Shown here: positions 35,705 to 47,395 of the stretch, piece after piece | Layout: every line of letters starts with the position of its first letter | Position numbering within the stretch: the first letter of the stretch is position 1 | Assembly (NCBI RefSeq): GCF_002878395.1 | Contig: NW_025842141.1 | Coordinates: 785,677 to 849,676, forward strand | Source: Capsicum annuum | Taxonomy: Eukaryota > Streptophyta > Magnoliopsida > Solanales > Solanaceae | Length of the DNA: 64,000 bases | Direction: 5' to 3' | Notes under the pieces: generated by a model | Databases searched by the model: none | The model's input: the letters and a program-made list of their open reading frames with translations, nothing else | What the model was told of the DNA's origin: nothing | Translations under genes and position numbers: made by a program

Positions 35705-38523
35705 CGTAACGACCTAAAAATTTGATGAAATATGTGAAATTTTTTATTTTATGTGATTTGATTATTTTTCTCCTCCTCGTAGTTGCATTATGGTATTTAT
35801 GGGGTGTGGGAGTAATTGACATGATTTTCGATGCATTTTGGTACCATTTATGCGATATTGTGCTTTTTGATGGCGTCGAGAGCCTTATTTGACTTATGGG
35901 AATATCTTTTGATTCGTGCGATGGATGGATGAACGAAATGCTCCAACAACTCCAGAATATCAATTTTAGTTTAGGTAGACCTTTGGTAAGGATCTCGATG
36001 CACCCGAGCTCATTTCGACCTATTAATTGGAAAGTTGAAAAATTGAAAATATGAGTGTGGGACCCATATTTGATTGAAAAGACTTAAGATGAAAAGTTCG
36101 ACTTAACCAGTAGGTCCAAAATATCATTTTTAGGGTGGTAAGATGTTTGGTGTGATTTTACGACTTTTAAATCTCATTTTGACCCTCGATTTGAAAAATA
36201 AGATTTTACATTTTTGCGGTCAACTTTGTAAAAATGATATTTTATTTGATATCTCCATTGAGTCCGTAGCATCGAATTTAGTGCGGTTACATAGTTCTTT
36301 AGCATATGTCAGACTCCGAACGAATTTTGGACACCCCATCGAAGTTCGGATTGGACTTTAAAAAAAATAGCTTTTTGTGCAGATTTTTCTGCAATATATA
36401 TATAGTAGTTTTGGGCCCTTTTTACCAATTTTTCATCTTGTCTCTTGGTAATTAGACACTAAAATAGTGTGGGAGCTTGGAAAGCTATATGAACACCTAT
36501 TTCTTGATTCTATTATGGATTTAAGGTGAAATTTCATCATTTTCTACTTCAATATCTCGATTAATTTCTCAAAAACCCAAAAAATCTTAGGGCTTGATTT
36601 TAAATCCAAATCTCACTCCTTTTCACTTGAACAATATTTTTATCTTATAATTACTAATTTTTCATCAATTTAACCTTCAAACAACACCGATTCTTGATTT
36701 TAACCCGGATTTCAAAGATTTTACCTGAAAAAACTTTAAAATAATTTTTCTTTGATTTGAACCTAATTTTTGACTTGATTTAACTTAGGTTTTCAGTTGT
36801 AGATTTCTAAGAATATGTGGAACACGTTTTTGAAGTAAAGTTATGATTTTTCCTTCTCTTTCGAAAACCCATTTTGAGGGTCCGTTTTGATCCCAAACAA
36901 AAAGTATTTAATATGGGTGTCGTTGAATTTTTTTTTGGTCATGTAGATTTCATATTTGATATTTTTAATAGATTTCAAAATTATTCGTGAAAAGTAAGGT
37001 CATCGATTCAAATGTAGCAGACCGATTTAGGCTTTTAAGTTAGGTTATGGCTTAACTCTTTTAGACTGGGTTGGGTAGCAAATGATGGTACAAAATTCAT
37101 GTTAAGGATAGAAACTAATCATGGAAAATGTCTATCTATGTGTTTTGCTCGTGTGGGGACCTATATGTGATGTAATAGTCAAAATTGAGATATTATATGA
37201 TATGTGTGACCGTGTGGGGTCCTATGTGATATTGATAGTCTTGAATACATATGGATAATTGTATTGTGTTATTAAAATTTTTAATTTGGTACCATTGGTG
37301 AATTGTAATTATATTTATACTTTATTGGTATATGAGACATGTGGAAATTCATGGATGGAACAAAAATAATGAGTAGATATTGACTCACGTGATTGTGGAA
37401 ATGTATCATTGTGGTTGGTTGTGGAAATATATCATGTGGTTGGTTGTGGAAATACTCATTGTGATTGGTTTTGAACATTACATCTTCATAACATACTCAT
37501 TCATGAAACATTGGTACCACTATGGCGATATCTGAGAAATACTGGCAAAATCTGATAACACCTTTCGAGGGATGTGCTAGAAAGAAGATATGATATATGT
37601 GGGTTGTATACCGGTTGATGAACCCCCCATGTTTCCAGCGTTGGGAGGATTTCCTCCATAGGTGTATACAGGGATTGTATGATTATCTCGGAGGTTTTGC
37701 CACGATCTCGTGCATCATCATCATCATCATAATCATATACATTGGACTTACTATATTGTGTTTATATTATTTTGTACTACCATACTGACTTGCCAGTTAT
37801 ATAATTTTATTATCTTCTTTTACTTGTATTTAATGATCTTGTATATGCATCTTCCCTCTTATTCTACTTATATGTGATATAATGCATACTTGTGTTCTAT
37901 CTTTTTGTGATGTTGTACTATATGTGATATATTAGAACTGTTAGTGCAAGCGGTGTAGGCTACCATTATAGGACATTTTTTGATTGCAACTAACGTGCCC
38001 TTGTGTATATTTTGTATGCTTTATTTAATACTTTTCTTGGTCCTAGGATACCTACTTAGTACAAGTGGACCGTAATCATTCCTACTGCGCCCTTTTGGTG
38101 CAGGTCTTAACTCGAATACACCTCACCTTTCTTGAATCAGGTGATTTTTAGAGATTCCAAGGTAGCGGTTAGACATTCATGCGTCAGAAGTTCACCTTTA
38201 TCTTTCTATAGTAGTTATATCTTTATTAGTATTCGTAGACACATATTATTCCTTTGTTGTTATTTTTCTAGTGTATTTGACTCTTGGACTGTATTAGTAG
38301 TTCTTACACTATTTGACAACTAGTTTTGGGCTTGATTGGTATTTTGGATAAGTTATTTCCGTATTATTATGATTACTTTTATGGTTTAGCTTCGTTCTAG
38401 AAGACTTACACTAGATATTTCTGTCTTTTCATTTTTCTTTTATTATCAGTTTGGGTGATAGGCTTGCTTGTCAAGGTACACCGCGATAAGTGCCATCATG
38501 ACCCTTATTTTGGGGTAATGACA
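35705..38523 (+). repeat. 3' LTR of element A
   Basis: 2819 bp. Starts CGTAACGACCTAAAAATTTG (first base of TG mutated) and ends GGTAATGACA. It matches the 5' LTR in order, e.g. GTTGATGAACC, GCGTTGGGAGGAT, AAGTGCCATCATGACC, but lacks the AT-rich expansion of the 5' copy. It contains a short TCA trinucleotide run near 37710. Confidence 0.88.
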
Positions 38524-38528
38524 ATTAA

Positions 38529-38588
38529 GTTGTTGAGTAATACCATGAAGGTTTGGGAGAGAGTGTTTGAGTTGAAGCTGAGGAGGAT
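38529..38588 (+). pseudogene. RTE-like LINE ORF, part 2 (RT fragment between two insertions)
   Basis: Sixty bases encode LLSNTMKVWERVFELKLRR, which directly continues the NNYRG.. RT segment left at 13775 and is continued at 41079. It is bounded by element A on the left and solo LTR E on the right. AGGAT (38584-38588) is the left TSD of E. Confidence 0.9.
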
Positions 38589-41073
38589 TGTAATACCCAG
38601 TACTTTTTCTAATTCAGTTAAGCTCCTAGTGTGTGAAGTTTTTAGCAGGTGAAAAATATTCATAGAAATCACTTAGAGCTAAGTTGAACCAAGAACCTTA
38701 GATTCCTCAAAAGGTTGGTGTTTGATTCTACAAGGTTCAACTTTGAAAGAATATAACTATTGATGTATGTAGAATTTTCCAGCTTAAGATAAACCAAATT
38801 ATAGATAATTGAGTTAGCTTTCCAACAATACCAATTTCTCCTAAATTTGATACCCGGGTGAGAAGTTATGGAACTTTTTGTAAGAGGCAGTAATTCACCA
38901 CAATTATGCCGCATCGCGGTGATCCCCGAAATCACACTCATCCCTTTCCAATAGCTCACCGCAATTGATCAATGTCACACTAGAAATCATGTTAGAACAG
39001 GTACCGCATCACGAAGGAGTGCAAATTCGCACTCATCCGTTTCCAGTGATGCAATGCAATAGCACTACATCGCTGAGGAGTGCAAATTTGCACTCGTCTA
39101 TTTTCCAGTGACGCAACACGATAGCACTGCGTCGCACCAAGGGGTAAAATCGAGATTTCAGTTGTGAGTTATATTTCAAAAGGGCATTTAAGTCAATTAC
39201 TCTCACCCTAATTCATGAAAATAGAAAATTTAACCCTATTCTAAGAATATTACACTCTTTATTCACCAATTTCTTCTCTAAGAAAACCCTAGAACTTCAA
39301 CTTTAAGTCCAAGAAATCTAAAGTTTCACCATTCCTTTTTCAACATAATCAATAATACAAGTTTCCTAGTCCAAGAACTTCAAGAAGAAGCTTCAAGAAC
39401 ATCGTTAGGGATTCAAAGTTCAAGCTTTTGCATTCAAACAATAAAATCAGGTATGTGGGATTATGAACAAGGATACTCCTTTCATCCTTGTGCCCAAAAC
39501 TAGTCTTTAAAGTTGAATTACAGGAATTTACATGATTTTCAAATGAGAGTTCATACCCAATTATCACTATTTAAAGATAATGAGGTTACAAGTGATTTAA
39601 ATGTAGAATTGTATCTCTATTATGTATGTTTATGCGTGTGACGTGATTATATATACATTGAGAATTGAATTTCACTATTTTTACCAGAATTATAGTTGAA
39701 TTAAAGATTTTGATTATTGAGCATGACTTGGTGTTAAATTCCACATGAGTTTAAAGCATGGGTTCTTAAGCCTTAATTTGAGTATTGATATTTCAAGAAA
39801 ATAAGGCTTTTAAGCACCTATGATTAGTTCATATTTAGATTTTGAGAAAAGGATTTGATCTTTTGGTCTTAGCTAAGATATGGAATCCACTTCACAGTTT
39901 TGAGTACAGTTTAAAGTAAATAGATACACAACTGGTTTTATTATAAACCCTTATGCAAATTTTAAAGTGGATATCCTACAGAAAAAGCATACAAATTAAA
40001 GGGAGTAATATTTGGCACTGAGTTAGATATGTAAATGGATGACAGATATAGATTGTGATCACTTAGCTCAGGTTATACTCCTTGACAAGAATATGAAACC
40101 TCTCCCCAATGTGAGGTTTTCCATTATGGGAACTAGACATTGGACACTATGATAGCTCACATAGTGTATGTCAGTTAGAAGAACCTCCCTAAACCTAAGT
40201 CTTAAAAACAGAATATCAGAACAACTTTTAGAAAACTAGTGTAAAGGCTCACAAATTTACTCAGTTATGGTCCTACTTAAGATAATACTTACAGAACATT
40301 AGATTTTAGTTTTCATATGATAAAAGTGAGTCTTTCCTACACTTAGCATGCATGATTTGAAAATAGATTTCAAGTACAGACTTGAACTAAGTGTGATGGC
40401 TCACAGTATCCAAATAGCATATTTTATGATTCATGATTTATGGTTTCAGCTTTCAATTACTCAAGCCAAGGTGAGCCATTAATACTTACCGAGCATTATT
40501 TATAAGAAAGATATTCATTCCATCAATGTTTTACTTATGAATTCACCCCCATATTCTTAGTACATTCCAAAAGTACTGATCGACATATATGTATGTGTGC
40601 TATATTATTTAAAAATATAGGTTCAGGTGCTCAGTTCCAGGAACATGACTGACCGCGAGCATATCTATCAATATCTCTACAGATGGTGAATCCTCATAGT
40701 TTAGGGACCTAATTAATCAGATTTTTAGCTTTTCAAAGTAGTTTATTTAGTTTTTTTCAGTCAGTTCGAGTAAGTTGGAGGTCTATCCCAGCGACTCTAT
40801 AGTTAGTAGTGTTAGAGGCTTGTACGACTATTAGATACATTTTTGTCTTACAATATTAGTTCTTCAGATTTTCTAGTTAAACACTTGCAGACATTATGCT
40901 CAATTAATTCTAGTTCAGTTCAGACAGTGTTCAATAGTTCCTTATTGTTTTGCATGCTTAGATTCATGTATTATAAGTTACAGTTTTAGTAGAAGGCTTA
41001 AAGAGTTATCTTGAGACTGCTTGTATTCTTGAGCACCATGTGACATATCGAGACCCATTTTCGGGGCATTACA
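38589..41073 (+). mobile_element. Solo LTR E (chromovirus)
   Basis: The 2485-bp insert starts TGTAATACCCAGTACTTT and ends TTTTCGGGGCATTACA, with perfect 5-bp TSD AGGAT (38584-38588 and 41074-41078) in the LINE RT. A GC-richer block with CGCATCGCGGTG, GTGATGCAATGCAATAGCAC and ACGCAACACGATAGCACTGC repeats lies at 38895-39150. A splice-donor-like TCAGGTATGTGG is at 39448-39459. It shares the 3' third with C and D (CAGTTCGAGTAAGTTGGAGG, CTATCCCAGC) but is more diverged, and the short-motif quartet is not clear. Confidence 0.9.
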
Positions 41074-41078
41074 AGGAT

Positions 41079-42260
41079 CATGACTACTTTTAAAATTTAC
41101 TTTATTTTTATGCTATATCGCTCAACTACTGAGGCTAATCAGATCGTGCGGAGATTAGGGGAGCATCTTAGAGAAAGGAAAAAGAACTTGCATATGGTAT
41201 TCATTGATCTTGAGAAGGAATATGACAAAGTCCCTAGGGAGATTTTATGGTGGTACTTGAAGGATAGAGGGGTGTCTGTTGCATACACTAGGTCGATTCA
41301 GGATATATATAATAGGGTGAAGACCCATGTGAGGACGGTAGGAGAAGAGTCAGAGCATTTTTCTATTTTAATAGGGTTGCACCAGGGATCGATGCTTAAC
41401 CCATTTTTATTAGACTTGGTGAATGTTGTTTCAATATTGTATTCAAGGAGAGGTGACTTACCATATGTTATTTGCTAATGATGTTGTTCTAATTGATGAA
41501 ACTCAAGGGGGGGGGTTAATGATAAGCTAAAGTTTTGGAGACAAACCCTCGAGTCTAATAATTTAGGTTGAGCAGGACCAAGACAAAGTACTTGGGATGT
41601 AAGTTAAGTGATTTATCGCATGAGGATGACGTAGTTCTGAATTTGGATTCTCAAGCCATCTAGAAGAGAAAGAATTTCAAGTGTCTTGGGTCTATGATTA
41701 AGGAAAATGATGAGAATGATGAGGATGTTATACACCGTATTGGTGCAGTGTTGTTGAAATAGAGGCTTGCCTCGAGAATCTTGTTTGATAAGAGAGTGCC
41801 TTCTAAGGTTAAAGGTATGTTCTACAGAGTGGTAGTCCGATCGGCTATGTTGTATGGAGTTGAGTATTGGTCAGTTAAGAACTTCCACATCCAAAAGTAT
41901 AATGTGGTGGAGATAAAGATGTTATGATTAATGATGGACTTACTAGGAAGGATATAGCTAGAAACGAGACTATTTGGGAGAAGGTAGGAGTGTTTTCAAT
42001 AGAGGACAAGCTGTGAGAAGTGAGATTACGTTGGTTTGACATGTGATAAAGAGGGACTAGAATGCTCCAGTTTGAAGGTGTGAGAGGCTGGCTTTGGATG
42101 GTTTTAGGTGAGGTGGAAGTAGGCCAAAGAAATATTATAGAGAGGTGATTAGGCAAGGCATGGGGCAGTTATAGCTTATGGAGGAAACAACCCTTGATAG
42201 GAAGGTACGGAGGACGCAGATTAGGGTAGCCAGGTAGTATTTAGGAGTACGTTCGTGATA
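41079..42260 (+). pseudogene. RTE-like LINE ORF, part 3 (RT palm to C-terminus)
   Basis: Continues the RT: YRSTTEANQIVRRLGEHLRE, KNLHMVFIDLEKEYDKVPRE (motif A), VAYTRSIQDIYNRVKTHVRT, EESEHFSILIGLHQGSMLNP. A frameshift follows at about 41440. The catalytic box reads MLFANDVVLIDET (about 41465), where the usual FADD is FAND. The C-terminal part holds TKYLGCKLSDL, KRKNFKCLGSMIKENDENDE, HRIGAVLLK, FYRVVVRSAMLYGVEYWSVK and scattered pieces to about 42240, with many stops. RTE clade is inferred from motif wording and the 3' tail. Confidence 0.88.
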
Positions 42261-42576
42261 GTAGGAAAGAGTGATCTATTTTTATCTATGCCTATAGTTT
42301 CTTGTAGCCTCTTGTTCGTGGTGGTTTGGTGATGTTTTCGTGTAGTTAGTTTATGATATCACTTTGTAGGTGCTTTGTTTACCTTACTATATAGTAGTGT
42401 GATATCTCTTTTTGTTGGTTGCTTTTATGATTTTGTTTGATCATATTTGTTATCTGTCCTAAGTTGGGATCTATTTGAAACAACCTGTCTACTTCAAATG
42501 AGGTTGTGGTATGGACTGTGTACACGTAACCCTCCTCAGATCTCACTTTATGAGAATACACTGTGTATGTTGTTGT
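42261..42576 (+). mobile_element. 3' UTR and tail of the LINE
   Basis: Non-coding. It ends with GAAACAACCTGTCTACTTC, GAGGTTGTGGTATGGACTGT, ACCCTCCTCAGATCTCACTT, GAGAATACACTGTGTATG and TTGTTGTA. This is the familiar 3' end of plant RTE-type LINEs and derived SINEs, normally closing in GTT repeats. It marks the 3' end of the LINE near 42576. Confidence 0.8.
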
Positions 42577-42859
42577 ATTTATTTTTCTTATTTATAGTTA
42601 TATTACATAGAAAGATGAGTTCATGGACAACCAAAGACATATTTGTTCAATAACAAAAGGTGCAACTTAAAATAGTAGTACATTGTGACATGCAAGTTAT
42701 GAATTTCCAAAAATACTATTCAAGTTGAAGTAAATATGATGGCCATGTAGAAAGAGTATAAAATATCATTTGCAAATCTAGTAAAGTGGGTCTTATTGCT
42801 TGTAAAAAATGTCATTCTAGAATCAAGGCCATAAACTTTTTAACATTTCCATGCATATA
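42577..42859. other. Spacer, nothing recognised
   Basis: AT-rich sequence after the LINE tail; no gene, repeat border or RNA gene seen. Confidence 0.5.
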
Positions 42860-44010
42860 GATCTCTATTATACTATGCACTCTGTTATCTTATCTTTTTA
42901 TAAAATGTTTGTTCTATATAACAAACACTTTCTATTTATTTATAAATTTCGTTAAATAGAGTTAGGCCTAATGTAATTGATTTATTTTCTTAAAATAGGG
43001 TTAGATCTAATCTAATTGATGCATTTTGATATTTCGTCATATTTTATTCTATTTATCATGTTTACTAAAAATGATTAAATATATTTAAATATTTAATATT
43101 TTAAATTCATTCACATTTTTTCACTTGTAATTTTGCTCTACTAAATATAAAAATAAATAAATATGATGTAAGAGTATTATTAATATGTGATCAAATAATA
43201 AATACGATTAATTTAATAAAAAATTGTTTTCATATTCTTTTAGAGCACATAAATAAAGAGAACGTAACAAATTAAATGAACCTTATGTAATTAATGAAAT
43301 CATAGTAAACTAGAAAAGTTCACAAAATTTTACATTATAGTTCTTCATTTAAGCAAAAAAAAAAAAGTTTATACTTTATTTCGTATTAAGCAGTTGAAAT
43401 TAGTTTAAATATGATTGAACAACTATGCAGATCTCTATTATCCTATGTACTCTGTTATCTTGTCTTTCTATTAAATGTTCATTCTATAAAATAGACACTT
43501 TCTATTTATTTTTAAATTTCTTAAAATAGAGTTTGATCTAATTTAATTGATGTATTTTGATATTCCTTCATATTTTATTATATTTATAATGTTTACTAAA
43601 AATGATTATATATATTTAAATATTTATTATTTAAAAAACTGAAATCTAATTCATTCACACTTTTTCACTTATAATTTTTCTCGAATAAATATAAAAATAA
43701 ATAAATATGATATAAGAGTATTATTAATATGTGATCAAATAGTTAATAAGATTAATTTAATCATAATTTTCTTTTCATGATCAAATAATAAATAAGATTA
43801 ATTTAATCATAATTTTCTTTTCATATTCTTTTAGAGCACATAAATAAAGAAAATATGACAAATTAAATGGAACGGATGTAATTAATGAAATCAAAGTAAA
43901 TTAGAAAAGTTCACAAAATTTTATTTATAGTTCTTCATTTAAGAAAGAAATCAAGTTTGTACTTTATTTCATACTAAGCAGTTGAAATTAGTTTAAATAT
44001 AATTGAACAA
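42860..44010. repeat. 570-bp AT-rich tandem duplication
   Basis: Copy 1 starts at 42860 (GATCTCTATTATACTATG) and copy 2 at 43430 (GATCTCTATTATCCTATG). They share long stretches such as CATATTTTATTMTATTTATM, GTTTACTAAAAATGATTA and TTCACAAAATTTTA. Copy 2 contains an extra 46-bp tandem doubling (43733-43778, 43779-43824; GATCAAATARTWAATAAGAT...). Non-coding. Confidence 0.85.
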
Positions 44011-44980
44011 CTATATATCAGCTTTACAAGCAAATTTCAAGTTAAATTGATTATATAGTAAATTACTTAGTTTAATTTTCAAGTTATGAATTAATGCGTA
44101 ATTTTACTACTCCAATATTTTGTCTTTATTTTTAACTAAACTATCTCTTTTTATAAAAATATTAATAAATTCTAAGAATATGTCATATTTGAGAAGTTGA
44201 GTTTTCACAAATTTTATGATTGTAAGAAATTTAATAATAAACCTTTTTAATACAAAGCATGAAGCATTACACTGATCATTTTTCAAACATCTAACTTATT
44301 GGCTATTAGAAAAGTAAATGAATTGAAGTTGACTGCAGTACACATAAAATTTTTTAAAAATAATTTGAATAATCTATTAACATTGATAAATATAAAAATT
44401 GAAATAAACTAATAAAATAACAGGTATATCCCATACAAGAAGTTCATTATAGCATGTCTTTTTCATTATTTTTCCTCATGAATTGACTCTCAAATGGAGT
44501 TACAGCTCCATTTGTGTTGAATTTATTGCATTGTAGTTGAAATTTGAGTCATTATGTCATGTTGATTAATATGGAGTTCATATAAATTATATTTAAAATA
44601 GGAGAGTGTATATTGATTTGTAATATTTAAATAATCAAAATAGTAACATAATGTAAATATCGATTATTGATTCCTCTTTAAAATATATTATGAGTCATAG
44701 CAAAAATAAATAGTACTCCTACTAATCATTGAAAGAATAACTAATTGAATTGTTGTGAAGTAACGATATTTTCCAAAAATTTAATTTGATATGTAACTAT
44801 AAATATTGAATACATAAAAGAATGTCCATAAGAAATTATAAATTTAAATCTAAATAAAAAAAATAAAGAAAATACAATTATAATTTGATATTATATATAC
44901 CATCTTTTAATTAAACTTGTATAAATGATAAATGCACGTAACATAATATATCATTCTAAAAGGAAAAAAAATTATACTGT
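44011..44980. other. AT-rich spacer, nothing recognised
   Basis: Very A+T-rich. Only a short inverted word (CAAATGGAGTTACAGCTCCA...TTTG near 44490-44515) stands out. No gene or RNA gene. Confidence 0.5.
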
Positions 44981-45872
44981 AGACAACAAATTCTCCTCGT
45001 CGAGAAAAATAATAATCGAGACAGAAAAATTGAAGTAACAAAATATTATATTTGATTTCAAATGTAGTAAGTGTTAAAATTAAACTCTATGATAATCCTC
45101 TGATTCTTCAAAGTAATATGAGCTTGAACTTGAACTTGAACTTGATTTGGATTCAAGAGCTTGAGTAGCTTGATCATGGATCCTCGTCTTCTGACTTGAA
45201 TTAGGATATTAGATCATCACAAACACTTGGATGATTGCCAGGAATGATGAATATAAATAAGTAACTTGATCTTGAACAAAAGTCCCTTCGTTCTTGATCA
45301 TGAACTTGATCTTGAGATTGATTGCTTGAAACTTATAACTTGCAGAGAAATTGTGGCTTTTGATCCACGATCTATCTTCTTGTTTTTTGTTTCTCCAAAA
45401 ATTCTTCCTTTGTGAGTTATGAGGACCACTATTTATAGTTGTAGGGGCAAGACAATAATGTGATTTGATTGGTTGGTTTGACATTGATCAATCACATTCT
45501 TTTAGTGAAAAGCTCTTATTTGATTGGCTGGAACATGTCATCTGCACACACGACATTATTTTAGTAGCTCATTCCATTTAACATGGATTGTCACCTCATA
45601 TGACAAGAGACATGGGCTGGAACTTTTAAGTTGGGTTAGCACCCATTTGGGCCTTGGATTAATAAATATGGGCTCATCATTTTAATTAAATTAGCCCAAT
45701 GTATTTGAGATTAGATGATAAACCCAATCATATTAGTCATATTATTTGGACTATTTTCTTGAATTTAATATAGTCTATATAAATATATGAATCTACATTT
45801 AATAAAATTTCACTACTTACAAATGTACCCTACTTCAAAACTTGTCATGTCTATTTTTTTAAAAAAATCAAC
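44981..45872 (-). mobile_element. Possible minus-strand LTR or promoter-leader fragment
   Basis: On the minus strand, TGTTGATTTTTTT at 45872 and TCTACA at 44981 could be LTR ends (TG...CA). Between them lie a TATA box CTATAAATAG (45438-45429) and a leader-like A-rich region with GAAGAATTTTTGGAGAAAC. A run of TTGAAC/GTTCAA hexamers lies at 45122-45145. No TSD matches these ends, and a 91-codon minus frame (45209-45484) has repetitive, unrecognisable sequence. The class (copia LTR, other promoter unit) is undecided. Confidence 0.3.
45429..45438 (-). promoter_or_regulatory. TATA box, minus strand
   Basis: CTATAAATAG on the minus strand, preceded by CCAATCAAAT-type CCAAT words at about 45465-45480 and about 45515. 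Leftward transcription would enter the possible LTR fragment. Confidence 0.45.
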
Positions 45873-46370
45873 AGACAAGACTTGAAGTACAATTAAGATA
45901 ATAATATATTTTTTTATTGTCTTGTCATTGTAAACGCTTGTTTCTCTGATTTCAAAAAACTGCTAACTTGGCTCCCATATTCATGATATTCCACTTATAA
46001 GGTCCAACTTAATTAAATGTAGCAGCAATACATTTTTTTAATAAGGACAATTTAGTAAATATCACTGAATCTTTTCTTATTTTCTAAATTCCTTGTCTAA
46101 TTAAAACATATCACATAAAATAAAATGAAAGGAGAAAGTAAATGTCCATGTTAACATTTTCACGTGGGATTAGAGGTGTACTAGTAGTGAAATGTTGATT
46201 TGTTGCTTGTAAAATGGAGTTCACATTTTTTAGACCATTATCTTTAAAGTTTTTGATAAACTTTATGAGACTTTCGATAGGGAAGGAAATATTTTTGTCT
46301 TTATCTCAACAATATTTAATTTTATCAATATTGAATTTGTGTTGTACTAGGAGACTAATATTTTCTTTGT
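45873..46370. other. Upstream region of the PMD pseudogene
   Basis: No gene. AT-rich sequence leading to the rightward TATA box at 46377. Confidence 0.5.
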
Positions 46371-46376
46371 CCCCTC

Positions 46377-46384
46377 TATAAATA
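46377..46384 (+). promoter_or_regulatory. TATA box of the PMD pseudogene
   Basis: CCCCTCTATAAATAGCAGCC is a textbook plant core promoter. About 80 bp of leader-like sequence follows, ending in a good splice donor. Confidence 0.6.
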
Positions 46385-46407
46385 GCAGCCTACAGAATTG
46401 AGTTCTC

Positions 46408-47390
46408 ATCAAAAAGTTTCAACTCAATTGTGAAGCATCTCAGAGAAATATTCACGTTTATCAAGTAAGTTGTTCAATTACTTTAATTTTTTTTCGACTG
46501 CATACCAAGAAAAAGAGTCATGTAATACTTTTTGCAAACAAAATTAAAAAGAATGATAAAGGAGTCACACGTACTGTAGCAGCCCCTTTTTTGACTTTTC
46601 AATTTCTTTTTATAAGTAAACAAAGAAAAAAAAGAAAAAAAATATACTACTTTGATTACTGCAGCCATCTTTTTATTTTTTTCTCTCTCTTTTTTTTTTA
46701 AAAAAGTAACAGTACTTCATATATTGCATTGTATTTAATTTGTCAACATTGAGTATACCAACATTGAGGCAATTGTCCTCTTCTCTTTTGAGTATTTGTT
46801 TGTTTTCGCCTCATTTTCGTAGGTCATCGAGAATAATATTTTTATCGAGGATGTAACAACTTAAAAGCTTTACCACATCACTCCCTACTGATCTTATGGT
46901 GTGAAGGGATGTGCTTAATATCTTTGCTCCAATATCATAAATTTGAGGATTTAGAAATACAAAATATTTGAGCTCAAGACATCGTAAGTGTCACCTTTTT
47001 CGAGCCAAAGACAGTACACCGTCTAAGGAAAAGTCTTTACATAGTTTGCGGCTAAGACTTTTACGTTGTTTGAGCCAAACACTTTACATTGCCTGAGGAA
47101 AAAATTTTATATAATCTGAGCCAAAATGTTGCCTTATTCAAGCCAAAGATTTCACACCATCTAAGGCGGAAACTTTATATGGTCTGCAGCGAAGATATTT
47201 ACACCGTTTAATCCAAACACCTTAAATTATTTGAGGCAACCACTTTACATTGTCAGAGTCGAAGGCATCATATTGTCCAAGTCCAGGACTTTATATGACC
47301 AATATTTAACTAATGTTGATCACACTTGAATGTAGAATTCATAATTATTGTTCAAGAAAGTGCTAATGAAATGCTCTTCTTCTTTTGTAG
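46408..47390 (+). other. Leader exon and 926-bp intron of the PMD pseudogene
   Basis: The putative untranslated exon runs from about 46408 (30 bp after TATA) to 46464. The donor CAA|GTAAGTTG begins the intron at 46465. A pyrimidine-rich acceptor TCTTCTTCTTTTGTAG ends it at 47390. The PMD start codon follows six bases later. Intron-first leaders are common in plants. This is inferred from signals only. Confidence 0.5.
46970..47300. repeat. Degenerate ~30-bp tandem repeat in the intron
   Basis: Words of the type GAGCCAAACACTTTACATTG and TCTAAGGAAAAGTCTTTACA recur about a dozen times with drift in length and sequence (CTTTACAT.., GACTTTTACG.., GAAACTTTATATGGTCTG). Confidence 0.7.
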
Positions 47391-47395
47391 TTTGA

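Larger units (their letters stand above)
13776..38523 (+). mobile_element. Element A: Tekay/Del-like Ty3/gypsy retrotransposon carrying three nested insertions
   Basis: Two LTRs match at their ends and through most of their length: 13776-16922 and 35705-38523. The flanks ATCAA (13771-13775) and ATTAA (38524-38528) match at 4/5, and the host LINE resumes at once with LLSNTMKVWERVF. The internal order is PBS, gag, protease, RT, RNase H, integrase and chromodomain, all on the plus strand, once element B and solo LTRs C and D are subtracted. The remaining own sequence is about 10.5 kb. All frames are broken; the RT FIDD box reads FIAD and the second integrase Asp is Asn. The chromodomain places it among chromoviruses. 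Confidence 0.88.

Noticed and set aside
37281..38959. Small frames around the end of element A and start of LTR E
   Set aside because: All inside LTR sequence except the short LINE piece at 38529-38588; none has a domain.
45209..45484. 91-codon minus-strand frame
   Set aside because: Repetitive leader-like sequence downstream of a TATA box, no recognisable protein family.
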